Shown here: piece by piece, positions 23,225 through 35,117 of the stretch
How positions within the stretch are numbered: position 1 is the first letter of the stretch
Layout: each line of letters begins with the position of its first letter
Assembly (NCBI RefSeq): GCF_910594005.1
Contig: NC_057825.1
Span: forward strand, 50,499,037-50,563,036
Source: Cervus elaphus
Taxonomy: Eukaryota > Chordata > Mammalia > Artiodactyla > Cervidae
DNA: 64,000 bases
Direction of reading: 5' to 3'
Notes under the pieces: generated by a model
The model's input: the letters and a program-made list of their open reading frames with translations, nothing else
Told to the model about the DNA's origin: nothing
Databases searched by the model: none
Made by a program: the position numbers and the translations under genes

Positions 23225-23444
23225 GTGTAAGCATGCATGCTCAGTCACTTCAGTCTTGTCCAACTCTTTGTGACTCTATGGATTGCAGCCTGCCAGGTGC
23301 CTCTGTTCATGGGATTGTCCCGGCAAGAATACTGAAGTGGGTTACCATGCTCTCCTCCAGGAGGTCATCCCAACCTGGGGGTTGAACCCACATCTCCTGA
23401 ATGCCAGGTGGATTCTTTACCCACTGAGCCATTTGGGAAGTCCC
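23225..23444 (-). mobile_element. Bov-tA SINE
   Basis: GCATGCTCAGTCACTTCAGTC tail to CCACTGAGCCATTTGGGAAG head. This is the variant with an AAGCATGCATGC preamble. Confidence 0.94.
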
Positions 23445-23633
23445 CTGTGATATGTAAATGTGTCCAATTAAACTTCCAATTAAGGTAAGGTGAATGTGTC
23501 CAATCAAGGAGTATGCAATAGATATATTTTATTTTACTTAGGTACACTTCTTTCTCGAAGTATTCTGAAGGATTAACATTCCATAGGATACATTTTGGAA
23601 AATAGTAAAATAAAGGTTTCCCAACATGTAAAT

Positions 23634-23976
23634 TGATGCTTTTGAACTGTGGTGTTGGAGAAGACTCTTGAGAATCCCTTGGACTGCAAGGAGATCAAAC
23701 CAGTCAATCCTAAAGAAATCAACCCTGGATATTAAGCTCCAATACTTTGGCCACCTGAATTGAAGAACCGATTCATTAGAAAAGACCCTGATGCTGGGAA
23801 AGATTGAAGGCAGGAGGAGAAGGGGACAACAGAGGATGAGATGGTTGGATGGCATCACCGACTCAATGGACATGAATTGGAGAAAGCTCCAGGAGGTGGT
23901 GAAGGACAGGGAAACCTGTGTGCTGCAGTCCATGGGATCCCAGAGAGTCAGACACAACTGAGCAGCTGAGCAACAA
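23634..23976 (+). mobile_element. BovB LINE 3' end with TSD
   Basis: TTGAACTGTGGTGTTGGAGAAGAC at the start, tail GACACAACTGAGCAGCTGAGCAACAA. Target duplication CAACATGTAAAT (23622-23633) and CAACATGCAAAT (23977-23988), one mismatch. A short internal deletion follows CCTGGATATT. Confidence 0.94.
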
Positions 23977-23988
23977 CAACATGCAAAT

Positions 23989-24431
23989 AACTCAATGCAT
24001 TCACTTTTGCGTAACATGCAATTAAACAGAAACTAACTTTCTTCAGATCATGAGGATAGGTACTAATGACTCTTCTTGCAAGATAACTGTCTATGAGGTA
24101 AAAACTAATTTGAGGAGAGTCAGGGAGGCCTAAGTATCTTAATTTTGTTGCGTTCCAAGGCAACTTGTCCCCAAATGTCCCTCAGTGGCATACTGATAAG
24201 AAAGAATGAATGCAATAGGAACACTGACACTTCTCTCTGTCTCCCTGAAAGCAGGGATAAGAGTCTCATGTAAAAGGTGCTCTGCCAGCATTTGAAGGTA
24301 GAAGAACACATTTTTTTGCCAGAGAGAGGGAACTTGGGGGATGAGAAGTTGGTATAAACTAACCTTGTTACTTACTTTACTACCTCACCCAAACTCTGTT
24401 TAGATTGTACACTAACTGGGTACCTCAAACC
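23989..24431. other. Unassigned sequence
   Basis: No repeat family or exon recognised. Confidence 0.4.
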
Positions 24432-24440
24432 TAAGTTTCT

Positions 24441-24707
24441 GGAATTCCCTGGTGGTCCAGTGGTTAAGTACCTGCCTGCCATTTCAGGGGACACAGGTTT
24501 GATCCCTGTAGGGCAACTAAGCCCATGTACCACAACTGCCAAGCCCACACTCTAGACTCCATGCCCCACAACAAGAGAAGCCACCACAATGAGAAGCCTG
24601 CCCACTCCCTCTCCACTCACCCCAAGTAGAGAAAGCCCACACACAGCAAGGAAGACCTAGTGCAGCCAAAAATAAAATAAATACACAAATAATCAAAAGT
24701 CAAAGAT
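24441..24707 (+). mobile_element. CHR-type SINE with TSD
   Basis: GGAATTCCCTGGTGGTCCAG head to CAGCCAAAAATAAAATAAATAC tail. Exact 9-bp duplication TAAGTTTCT at 24432-24440 and 24708-24716. Confidence 0.93.
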
Positions 24708-24716
24708 TAAGTTTCT

Positions 24717-25862
24717 TTGTCCTGTCAATTACTTACAAACTTATTGTCTAAAATATATAAATGCTGCCTGCTTTGGCCACTTCTTAGGTCCTAAGCTTTA
24801 TGAGATCTCTGCATGCAAAATTTAAAATTTTTTCTTTTTCCCCTGTTAATCTGTCTTGAGTTACTTTCATGTTAGTACCTGCACAAAAACTCAATACAGA
24901 TAGAAGAGGAAATTTCCCTCTCTCTGACAGCTATCACATGATCTAAAGAAACACCATGCTTCTTCACCAAGGTGAATGTTGAAAATATTAAAGCAAACTA
25001 TGACTTATGTACTTTTCAAAAATATAATGCATTTATTTATTCTTTAGCAATTTGGGTTTATAGAACTTAGTCATACCATAAAAATGACACCGAGTCCAAC
25101 CTTCAGAATATGTTGTCTTTTGATATTATGAGAAAGATCATGATGAATAATCTGATTCAAATACTGATTATATATATATTCTTTCTCCATACAGCATAGT
25201 TGACCTACTATAAGACAAGGAGTTATAGATCAAAGAATATGTGCATATTAATACTGATATATTGCTGAATCCCAATCATAAAAAGAGAGATCCGAGGTGA
25301 CTGAGAGGTTGGAGTTTGGTCTGGTTTGGGAGTTGAGGGGTAGAAGGCTGTAGTTAGGAAGCTTGAAGTCTGAGGCTTGGGGTGGATTTCTTTCTGGACT
25401 TGACATTTTACATGTTAAGTTTAGCTCTGAACATAGGTCTCTGTGGGCAGATGGGGTTTGCTGCCTTGGATTAAGTATGCTTGTACTGACTCTTTTTTAC
25501 TCCTGTGCTGTTCTGAAGTGATGGGGACTGGGCTATGTGGCAAATAAATCATTATATTATTGTTGTTAAAAAAAATAACATGAGTGGATTTTCTTTTCAC
25601 TTTAACTCATAGCAAAGGTATGGAAACATTTTTTTCTGAGGGTATTTTATTTTTATCTTCATTTTGTGTGTGTTTTTTTCCTCTCTCCTCATGAATGTTA
25701 AGCATCTTGAACTATGTCAATATAATAAGGGAAAAAAAATCTCATGATAGATTTTAAGAGGTTAAATGTATTTTATTTATGCTTTATTTGCTATGTTATA
25801 TATACATATTCTTTGTTTTTTTTATTATTGCTTTGCATTTTTGTTGTTGTTATTCATTAAAC
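24717..25862. other. Unassigned AT-rich sequence
   Basis: Includes a (TA)n patch near 25170-25180. About 25290-25570 is G-rich and ends in an A-run (AAATAAATC...TTAAAAAAAATAA). No family recognised. Confidence 0.4.
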
Positions 25863-26519
25863 TTTAAATTTAACTTATATGCAGTGTACATCATGAGAAA
25901 CGCTGGGCTAGAGGAAGCACAAGCTGGAATCAAGATTGCCAGGAGAAATACCAATAACCTCAGATATGCAGATGATACCACCCTTATGGCAGAAAGTGAA
26001 GAAGAACTAAAGAGCCTCTTGAGGAAAGTGAAAGAGGAGAGTGCAAAAGTTGGCTTAAAGCTCAACATTCAGAACACTAAGATCATGGCATCTGGTCCCA
26101 TCACTTCATGGCAAAGAGATGGGGAAACAGTGGCAACAGTGGCTGAATTTATTTTTCTGGGATCCAAAATCACTGCAGATGGTGATTGCAGCCATGAAAT
26201 TAAAAGATGCTTACTGCTTGGAAGGAAAATTATGACCAACCTAGACAGCGTATTACAAAGCAGAGACATTCTTTTTTTTTTTTTTTTTAACAAAGGTCCA
26301 TCTAGTCAAAGCTATGGTTTTTCCAGTAGTCATTATGGATGTGAGAGTTGGACTATAAAGAAAGCTGAGCACCGAAGGATTGATGCTTTTGAACTGTGGT
26401 GTTGGAGAAGACTCTTGAGAGTCCCTTGGATGGCAAGGAGATCCAACCAGTCCATCCTAAAGGAGATCAATCCTGGGTGTTCATTGGAAGGACTGATGCT
26501 GAAGCTGAAACTTCAATAA
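25863..26519 (+). pseudogene. BovB RT palm and C-terminal remnant with YADD
   Basis: An open frame of 246 codons starts in flanking DNA at 25779 and enters BovB at about 25863. YADD is encoded at 25965-25976, followed by TTLMAESEEELKSLL and ASGPITSWQRDGET. A T17 run at 26272-26288 replaces the usual sequence after QSRDI and reads as Phe residues. The frame is off for about 40 nt and is then regained at YGCESWTIKKAEHRR, LWCWRRLLRVPW. It ends at 26519 with an extra AAT in CAATAATACTTTGG. It lacks the endonuclease and the fingers of the polymerase, so it is a dead fragment. Confidence 0.92.
26272..26288. repeat. (T)17 run inside BovB
   Basis: Replaces the ACTTTGCC-type sequence seen at this site in other copies. 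Likely expansion of the native CTTT. Confidence 0.9.
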
Positions 26520-26756
26520 TACTTTGGCCACCTGATGCGAAGACCTGACTCATTCGAAAAAACCCTGATGCTGGGAAAGATTGAGGGAAGGAGGAGAAGG
26601 GGACAACAGAGGTTGAGATGGTTGGATGGCGTCACCAACAGGATGGACGTGGGTTTGGGTGAATTACGGGAGTTGGTGATGGACAGGAAGTCCTGACGTG
26701 CTGCAGTTCATGGTGTCGCAAAGAGTCAGACACGACTGAGCGACTGAACTGAACTG

Positions 26757-27232
26757 AAAGTTTATCTAGATTTTATTTGGGTTTTAGATGTGAAGCAAGA
26801 ATCCATTCTTTTTCCAGATGACTACCAAATCATCCATATTATTGTACATATTATCTTTTACTAAAATCCAGCATACCTGGGGACATTACTTCCAGATTTT
26901 CTAGTTGCATTGATTAGTACCAGGATTACATTGCCTTAATTATTTTAGATCTGATTATATTTTGATACATTAATTTTCTAAGTTATATTTGTTTACTTTC
27001 ATATGAACTTCAGGGTTACTTTTCCAGTTTCCAAAAAGTATTAGTACTTTTGTTTGGATTATATAAGTTTTAAGAATGACTTAGAGATTGACACTTTTGG
27101 ACTATCACGTCTTTCTATTCAAGAATAGCATGTTAAGTAATGAAATTTCTATCAACATTTAAAAAAATAAGCTTTATTTGTCTTTCACATGAAGTTTTCA
27201 CAAATTGTAGTTTAGTTCAAGCTTATTGGATA
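26757..27232. other. Unassigned sequence
   Basis: AT-rich; nothing recognised. Confidence 0.4.
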
Positions 27233-27440
27233 GGAGAAAGTGAAAGTGAAAGTGTTAGTCACTAAGTCGTGTCCAACTCTTTGTGACCCCATGGACTATA
27301 GCCCGTCAGGCTACTCTGTCCATAGAATTCTCCAGGCAAAAATACTGCGATGAGTAGCCAGTCTGGCTACTCCAGGAAATCTTTCTGATCCAGAGATGGA
27401 ACCCAGGTCCCACATTGCAGGCAGATTCTTTACCACTGAG
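27233..27440 (-). mobile_element. Bov-tA1 SINE
   Basis: GAAAGTGAAAGTGAAAGTG, then TTAGTCACTAAGTCGTGTCC, ending TTCTTTACCACTGAGTC. Confidence 0.94.
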
Positions 27441-28983
27441 TCTGTGAATATGTGTACTTAAAATTCTTCTCATTATAGGAGTTACTGTTTGTATCATAAT
27501 TTCTTGAATTATTTAGAGTTTGCTTTTAACCCAGATTCTGCTTTCAACATTTCATTTTTAACATTACTGACCAAATACTTAACTTATAGATTATTTTCTA
27601 TGGGTAGAAACTCATTTATAGAGAAAGGCATGTCTTTAATAAAAGGACCAATTCTGAAAAATTCATGTATAAAGCATAAACTGAAATAATTAAAAACAAA
27701 ATAAACAATTGAGAGACAGTTGATTATATCAGAAATATGACTTGTAAAAACGTGAATCCCTAAAAACAGAACATGTTTGAGGATGCTGCTAGATTTTAAA
27801 GCTTTTATTAATCCTAATTGATTTTGAATTAGAATAGAGGGAGTAAAACAAATTCTAAATAAAATAATGATTAATGTAAACTGCTTATCTCAAATTAGAG
27901 CTAAACTCTAATATTTAGCAATGGTTTTAAAATTTCCTGACGTGCTCGGGGTTGATCTTGTCATTAGCTAACAGATAAACTTGTTAGAAAATGAGTTATT
28001 TAAAATTTTTTTTCAGTATAGGAGTCATGCCTTATGGAGGGTGACAAAGAAAATTCCTAACTGTTGAGATGTTGGGAAATGAGACAATATGCACCAGAGG
28101 GCAACGTAGTGTCTGTGGATTTAGCTCTTAGCGGCATCTATTTCCCATGATTGGTATAAACATGCTTGTTGAGTCAAATGTATAAGACAAGGCCCAAACA
28201 GAATTCTTTGATATTAATTTTATAACTAGTATGGCACACCCACTGTTGAATTTCAGAAAAAGTCTGGATTTTTTTTTTCATTTTCCTTTCAATACAGAAG
28301 TATTCTGATTGTGTTGAGAAGAAGAGCAAAGAGTGAAAGAGCTAAGATATTAAAGATCAGTTTTACTCTTTAGAAAGGTGAAGGATGAAGTATCTTGATG
28401 CAAAAGACAAATGGGTTATGTATTTGAACCCTAGAATCAGACAGATTTATCAAAGGAGACAGAGGTACCCAAAGTCCATAGATGAGACTGGCCTTGGGGA
28501 AGCAGACAAAAACATTCCCTTTCTGAAGTTAACTCCTCCCAGTAAGAAGAGCTGAACTGCCTTAAGGATGCCAAATCCTATTCACCAATTTTACCAATCA
28601 GAAATATCCTCCACCCACACCCGCATCCCCAGTGGTGAAATGAGTACATGAGCAGAGATATATTTAGGAGAATCCTTATTGAAAATGGAAGGAAAAAAGC
28701 CTTCTCTCCCTACTTCCATCCTGCTTTTATATTTAGACATATGACCTGATTGGTTCCCTGCCAAATAAATCTTGCTCAAATGACTGAGCAAGGAAAAACA
28801 AGATGTATTTTCACCCTGAAATTTCTATGTCCTTTGATGATCTTAACTTTAGATGGAAATGCTTGCTTTGGGTGTCCATTGTTGTTTAAAAGGCAGCAAC
28901 CTGGTCTAGACTTTCCCTGAAGCTGGAAATTGACCAGTATCAGAGCTGATCTCATCTTTCTTGTTTACAAGTAATTAGAAGAG
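27441..28983. other. Unassigned intergenic sequence
   Basis: No interspersed repeat recognised over 1.5 kb. Short open frames on both strands lack support. Confidence 0.4.
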
Positions 28984-29115
28984 TAATCACTAATTTCATA
29001 GACATGAGTTTGAACAAACTCCAAGAGATGGTGAAGGACAGGGAAGCTGGGAGTGCTGCAGTCCATGGGGTTGCAAAGAGTCCAACATGACTGAGTGACT
29101 GAACAAGAACAACAG
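28984..29115 (+). mobile_element. BovB 3'-end fragment, AACAA tail
   Basis: ATAGACATGAGTTTGAACAAAC, then TGGTGAAGGACAGGGAAGC, then GACTGAGTGACTGAACAAGAACAAC. Confidence 0.9.
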
Positions 29116-29364
29116 AGAAGAAATTCCACTGCTTAGTTGAAAACAAGAAGTTAGATTTCTTTCTTTTCAGGTGACATTTTCTAAATTTACTAGATGACCC
29201 AAACAAAACAACTCTTAAAATCATCAAAGCGAAAGTCTAGAGCTCCAAGGACTATTTTGTCCTTATCATAGAACCAGTTTAGAAATAACATAGATTTGTG
29301 TACATTCTGGATCAGAAGCAAGATTTATCTGCAACAAATTGGCAAATGACAGGAAGAGTGTGGA

Positions 29365-29370
<6 letters not shown>

Positions 29371-29417
<47 letters not shown>

Positions 29418-29421
29418 TTTT
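29371..29421. repeat. (TA)n followed by poly-T
   Basis: About 19 TA units (29371-29409) then about 12 T. Likely polymorphic. Confidence 0.95.
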
Positions 29422-29530
29422 GTGGCAATCCAGTGACCAGCGGTTACAACTCTTTGCTCTTTTACTACCTAGCACCCAGGTTTGATTCCTGGTTGGGGAA
29501 CTAAGATCCTACAAGCCCCAGCACATACTT
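29422..29530 (+). mobile_element. tRNA-Glu-type SINE fragment
   Basis: CCAGTGACCAGCGGTTACAAC head region and CAGGTTTGATTCCTGGTTGGGGAACTAAG with ATCCTACAAGCC. 3' truncated. Confidence 0.75.
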
Positions 29531-29922
29531 TTGGGGAAAAAGCACATTTTAGAGGGGTTAAGAATAATAAGTTTCTTCTGTTTAGTTGTGTATACAAGTA
29601 GTTATGGGTTGTTTTGCTTTCCAAAGCACATAAAAGTAGGGGTAAATACATGATTTGAAGGAAAGGAATCAATAAAATGATTAATTTGGACTTCATTCCT
29701 TAGCCACCAGGCTCTGATCCAAGTAAGGGGCAGATGTAGAGTGAGCATGCTGTTGCAATGAAAGCCTGGGTATGGGATTAACATCCCCATGGGTCAAGGT
29801 ACACACATTCATAGTTTTCCTATTATCATATTGATAACTTTGATGCTGTTTCCTCTTTCTTTCACCACTGATTGACTAAAGGTAATCTTCTAATTGTTTC
29901 CATTACTTCTCCAATAGATGTG
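29531..29922. other. Unassigned sequence
   Basis: No recognised feature. Confidence 0.4.
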
Positions 29923-29931
29923 TTATTAAAC

Positions 29932-30161
29932 GTGTGTGCATGCATGCTAAGTCACTTCACTCAAGTCCAACTCGTTGCAGTGCTGTGGACTGTGGCCTGC
30001 CAGGCTCCTCTGTCCATGGAATTCTCCAGGCAAAAATACTGGAGTGGGTTACCATACAAAGATCCAGGGGATCTTCCTGACCCAGGGATTGAACCCAAAT
30101 CTCCTGTGGTTCCTGCATTACAGGCTGATTCTTTACCCCTGAGACACTGGAGAAGCCTGCA
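29932..30161 (-). mobile_element. Bov-tA SINE with TSD
   Basis: GTGTGTGCATGCATGCTAAGTC to CCCCTGAGACACTGGAGAAGCC. Exact 9-bp duplication TTATTAAAC at 29923-29931 and 30162-30170. Confidence 0.95.
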
Positions 30162-30170
30162 TTATTAAAC

Positions 30171-31126
30171 ATCATAGAATAAAAAGCTAGAAATTATTGT
30201 ACTTCTCACCACTTTTGTAGCAATAAGAATTTTGGGTAATTTAAAAGCTAGCATGTCTCCTTAATGAGCAATATGATGCTTCTTAATCAACATGGTGGCA
30301 AAAACAGGCAAGTATTAAGTGGAATGCTATCATGGCATATGCTCTGTGGGTGGGACATATTCCGTTGATCTGTCAAAATCTGCTCAATCAGTAGGAATTC
30401 TTGGACATTACACAAACAAGCTTGTTTGTAAGCAAAAAAAATTATATATATTTATAATTATAAAGCATACATATATAAATCAGTATATTAATGACAAAGT
30501 ACATGCCAGCTATGATTTTCTTTCCTTATATGAAACTATTTAAAAATGTGGACCAAATAACAACTATATCTTTTGATTTCTAACACATTCCATCAAGGAA
30601 TGGTTCCATATTATAAAAATTCACATGTCCTTCAAATTAATTTATGAATTCAGTGCATTTCTCAACTACACTTTGATGTCAATATTTTGGAAATTGGAAA
30701 AATACTGCAAACATTCTTAAATAATTAGACCAATAGGAATAATTAGGATTTTTTTTTTTTTTGAGAAACAATGAGAGATAATTTGCCTTGTTTCTTTAAA
30801 TGATTTCCTGTGAGAACTTGAAGTATAATATACATATAAAACTATCTCAAAAATAGTTTTGTATCCAAAGAGATTAGGATCTAGACAGGATATGTAACAA
30901 AATGTTAATGGTTATCTTTTGATAGGAGACTTATGAGTCAATTTCTTTAGTTATATTTTTACAGTTTTTCTATAATTAAAATGCTTTATTTAGTGCAAAT
31001 GATAGAAATTTAAAAAACACAGACCAATGAAATAAAATGATTTTAATAGCAATAAAAATTCTAATAAAGTATCACAAGATTATTAAACTATTTTTTAAAT
31101 TAAATCAACAAATAATTTTTAAGTAC
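30171..31126. other. Unassigned AT-rich sequence
   Basis: T12 near 30749-30762 and TA-rich patches. No repeat family or exon recognised. Confidence 0.4.
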
Positions 31127-31338
31127 CTGCAGTGGCTCAGTGGTAAATAATCCTCCTGTCAATGTAGGAAATGCAGGAAACACAGGTTCCATCCCTGTGG
31201 GTCAGGAAGATCCCCTGGAGGAGGAAATGGCAACCTACTCCAGTATTTCTGCCTGGAGAATCCCATGGAGAGAGGAGCCATGCAATCCATGGGGTTGGAA
31301 AAGAGTTGGACACAACTGAATGAGTAAGCACCAACACA
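31127..31338 (+). mobile_element. Bov-tA SINE
   Basis: GCAGTGGCTCAGTGGTAAATAATCC to GAGTTGGACACAACTGAATGAG. Diverged. Confidence 0.92.
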
Positions 31339-31431
31339 CTATGTGCCAGATACACAGTAACCCTCTAGCTTCTTGTTCTTAAATATAAGATCAACGTTTT
31401 TTCCTGTTTCTACATGCTTGCATCAGGTCTT

Positions 31432-31775
31432 TTTTTTTTTTTTAAGATTTATTTCTGTATTTTGTTTTTTGGCTGTAGTGGGTCTTTATTGCTGCAAGAG
31501 GGCTTTCTCTAGCTGCAGTGAATGGGGGCTCTTCTTTGTTGAGGTGCACAAGCTTTTCATTGTAGTGGCTTCTCTTGTTGCAAAGCATGGACTATAGGTG
31601 TGGGGGCTTCAGTAGTTGCAGCACATGGACTGTAGAGTGTGGGCTCAGTAGTTGTGGTGAACAGGCTTACTTGCTTTGAGGCACGTGGGATCTTCCCAGG
31701 CCAGGGATCAAACTGGTGTCCCTTGCATTAAAAGGCAGATTCTTAACCACTGGACCACCGGGAAAAGTCCTTGAG
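31432..31775 (-). mobile_element. CHR-type SINE, full length, with TSD
   Basis: Poly-T then TTATTTCTGTATTTTG...GGCTGTAGTGGGTC, ending TTCTTAACCACTGGACCACC. Exact 9-bp duplication TCAGGTCTT at 31423-31431 and 31776-31784. Confidence 0.93.
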
Positions 31776-31784
31776 TCAGGTCTT

Positions 31785-32194
31785 GAAAATTCCTGGCTGA
31801 GAAGGATTGTGTCTTGGGACATCAATGTAGCACTGGAGCCATTTTTTCCCTTCAACTTCAATTGTACAGTTCCTCTCTAAATCAACACAGGGAATATTCT
31901 TTGCTCAAGCTTCCTTAACATTGTTGTGTTCAGTATTGTGATGCTCTTGAGTAATTGCCCAAGTGTGAAGTTACGTTGAGGGATTCATTACTTTGGCTAA
32001 AAGAAATAAAGCCCATCTGTCACAAATTCACAGGCAGCTTGATTTTCTTTTGTGCCTCTCAAATCCATCCAGGTTGTCTGTTTTATCTCAGAAAACAGCA
32101 ACACAATTTCTCTAGTTTTCTTATCTGAAAGTTGAAATCTTTATACTGAATTGTACTGTAAACCTTTGTACAGTGAAAAGACTATAACAAGAAG
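31785..32194. other. Unassigned sequence
   Basis: No recognised feature. Confidence 0.4.
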
Positions 32195-32335
32195 ACTTAG
32201 ATAACTGCAATGTGAGTCCCAGCCCTGCTCAAGCCTTGCCATGTGTATTAGGTAATCCTGAGCCAATCAAGGCACCTTGCTGGGGCTAGTTTCCTCATCT
32301 ATAACATGCAAGTGTTCGAAGAAAATCTTTATAAT
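32195..32335 (+). mobile_element. MIR SINE fragment
   Basis: GAGTCCCAGCCCTGCTCAAG and TAGTTTCCTCATCTATAACATG follow the MIR core order. Diverged. Confidence 0.6.
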
Positions 32336-33486
32336 CACTTTTTTTTCCCCAATGTTAATAATAATAAAGTTCTTCAAATAGAGAAAATATTTTATTTTCT
32401 GGTTTGTTAATTTTTAATATAAAAATCATTTAAATGATTTCTCAATATTAAATGCAAAATGTGGTCCTTCAGCGAAAGAGGAAAAATTCTACTATAATTA
32501 TTGTTTATAAGCCATGAGGGCCAGGGAGGAAGGTAAAACAATTGTATGAATATCAAGTGAGTGACTGATTTTGTTTATGTGTTTTACTTTGCTTCCTCCT
32601 GCACCTCTATTTCCATCTCCTCCTCCTCCTTGCTTGTGCCTAGATAGCTAAGAACCTGGAAGTGGTATGAGATTTTCTCTATCTTTGAAATTTCTTACTT
32701 ATAATGTATTTATTACATTCACTGAGGGCTTTACTATTTTGACAAAAGATATTTAGGCTACCTGCCAGAATACATTTGGTGAATAACAATTGTAGGCAGG
32801 TTTACAACTTCCTAGGGGAAGAATACCATCTTTTGTTGTTACTTTCAGAAACAGTGGTTATGTTTCCACCAGGGTCCTTAAATATGTTGGCAAAGTGAAA
32901 GGGGCCATGGACAACTCAATATGCCTAATCCTAGCATGTGCCACATTTGACTGTTTGGCTGAAGCAAGATCCATTAATTAGATGACTCCATTATTCTTGA
33001 GGTCTAGCTTTACAAAATATCTCATTTCAAGGCTTTATCTTTGAAGTTTGGGTTCTGGAGGAGAGGGAGATTGAGCCAGGAAGTCACAATTACTTTAGAA
33101 ATGTCTCTCCAGGTTGAGACATTAATCATGTACATTAGTGGCTATTTTGGCTTGCGTTGGAGAACCTTGTCATTAACTCTAATGGAGAAGATGCTTTTAG
33201 ATTCCAAGTGGGTCTTTTTTAAATTCAAAATAATCCCTATTTCTTTTATGATTGAGACAGTAGATGGAATCATACAGATCCCAGGAACAAGAACAAGAAA
33301 ACTTCCTACATGGTGAATGAATGAAGTGCTCTCATTTCAACATTACTGTCAAACTAGCTTTAATATTCAGGGTCACTTTGCAGAATTCAGACAATGTAGC
33401 ATCAGAGACCAAAATACAACATGTTAACTTCATGGGTTGTTTATAAGCATCATTGTAGAGCTGTGTAAGATAGAGTCAAATGCACG
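32336..33486. other. Unassigned sequence
   Basis: Contains a C/T-rich tract at about 32591-32636. A 91-codon plus-strand frame at 33041-33316 shows no recognisable protein. Confidence 0.4.
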
Positions 33487-33577
33487 ACTACAACTGCCAA
33501 CACATGGAAGCAACCTAAATGTTCATTAACAGAGGAATGGCTGAAGAAGATGTGGTACATGTATACAATGGAATATT

Positions 33578-34270
33578 GGTGGTGGTGTCCAGTTGCCCAG
33601 TCATGTCCAACTCTTTGTGACCCCATGTACTGCAGCACTCCAGGCATCTCTGTCCCTCACCATTTCCTAAAGTTTGCCCAAGTTCATGTCCATTGGATCA
33701 GTGATGCCATCCAGCCATCTCATCCTCTGATGCCCTCTTCTTCTTCGCTCAATCTTTCCCAGTGTCAGGGACTTTTCCAAAGAGTCAGCTGTTCTTATCA
33801 GGTGACCAGAATACTAGAGTCTCAGTTTCAGCATCAGTCCTTCCAAAAGGGTTGATTTCCCTTGAAATTGACTGGTTTGATCTCCTTGCTGTCCAAGGGA
33901 CTCTCAGGAGTCTTCTCCAGCACCACAGCTGAAAAGCATCAATTCTTCAGGACCCTGATTTCATTACAGTCCAGCTCTCACAACCAAACATGACTGCTGG
34001 TAAGACCATAGCCTTGACTATACAGATATTCGTCAGCATAGTAATGTCTCTGCTTTTCAACACAATGTCTAGGTTTGAAGTTTTCCTGTCAAGAGGCAAA
34101 CATCTTCTGAGTTCATGGATGCAGTCGCCATCCACAGGGATTTTAGAGCCCAAGAAGAGGAAATCTGTCACCACTTCCACCTTTTTTCCCCTCTGTTTGC
34201 CATGAAGTATGGGGCTGTATGCCATGAGCTTAATTTTTTCATATTTAGTTGTAAGCCAGCTCTTCACTTT
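33578..34270 (-). mobile_element. BovB LINE 3' part (left half of composite)
   Basis: The BovB 3' end abuts the left target duplication and the copy is truncated in the RT C-terminal region (TTGTAAGCCAGCTCTTCACTTTC). Translated fragments TDFLFLGSKIPVDGDC and VMFGCESWTV are visible across 33947-34369. No separate right-hand duplication belongs to this copy alone. Confidence 0.93.
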
Positions 34271-34465
34271 CTTCTGGTGGCTCAGATGGTAAAGAATCTG
34301 GCTGCAATGTAGGAGACCCAGTTTTGATCCCTGGGTTGGGAAGATCTGGAGAACGGAATGGCAACCCACTCCAGTTTTCTTGCCTATAGAATCCCATGGA
34401 CAGAGAAGTCTGGTGGGTTACAATCCATGGATTCACAAAGAATTGGACACAACTGTGCAACTAAC
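34271..34465 (+). mobile_element. Bov-tA SINE (right half of composite)
   Basis: TTCTGGTGGCTCAGATGGTAAAG to GACACAACTGTGCAACTAAC. Its head is fused to the truncated BovB 5' edge with CTTC/TTC overlap, and its 3' end abuts the right copy of the 13-bp duplication ACAATGGAATATT (33565-33577 and 34466-34478). Confidence 0.93.
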
Positions 34466-34863
34466 ACAATGGAATATTACTCAGCCATTAAAAAGAATGA
34501 AATAATGCCATTTGCAGTAACATGGATGGACCTAGAGATTATCATACTGAGTGAAGTAAGTCAGAGAAATATCATATGGCATCCCTTATATGTGGAAGCT
34601 AAAAAGAATGCAAACGAACTTACTTACAAAACAGACTCACAGACTTAAAGAATGAACTTATGGTTGCCGGGTATGGGCATGTACACCCAGTTATATTTAA
34701 AATTGCTAGCCAGCAAGGACTTACTGTACAGCACAAGGAACTCTGCTCAATGTTATATGACAGCCTGGACGGGAGGGAAGTTTGGGGGAGAATGATATAT
34801 GTATATGTATGCTTGAGTCCCTTTGCTGAAAAAATATCACAATATTATTTGTTAATCAGCTAT

Positions 34864-35066
34864 GCATGGGTGCATGCTAAGTTGCTTCAATTTTCTCTGA
34901 CTCTTTGTGACCCTATGGACTGTAGCCCACCAGGTTCCTCTGTCCATGGGATTCTCCAGGCAAGAAAAACTAAAGAGGATCTTCCAGACCCAGGGATAGA
35001 AACTGTGTCTCCTGTGGCTCCTTCATTGCAGGCAGATTCTGTACCTCTGAGCCACTGGGGAAGCTC
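34864..35066 (-). mobile_element. Bov-tA SINE with perfect TSD
   Basis: GCATGGGTGCATGCTAAGTTG to TACCTCTGAGCCACTGGGGAAGC. Exact 11-bp duplication TAATCAGCTAT at 34853-34863 and 35067-35077, inside the L1 3' end. Confidence 0.95.
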
Positions 35067-35117
35067 TAATCAGCTATACTCCAATAGAAAATACAAAGTT
35101 TAAATAAATAAATACAA

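Larger units (their letters stand above)
25863..26756 (+). mobile_element. BovB LINE, 5'-truncated, (CTGAA)n tail
   Basis: Starts at TTTAACTTATATGCAGTGTAC in the RT palm and continues to the GACTGAGCGACTGAACTGAACTGAA terminus. One of the better preserved copies here. Confidence 0.95.
33487..35117 (+). mobile_element. L1 LINE 3' end (host of nested insertions)
   Basis: CAACACATGGAAGCAACCTAAATG at the left, then ACTCAGCCATTAAAAAGAATG, GGATGGACCTAGAGATTATCATAC and the terminal TATACTCCAATAGAAAATAC plus an AAATAAATAAATA tail. Interrupted by a composite at 33578-34465 and by Bov-tA at 34864-35066. Confidence 0.92.
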
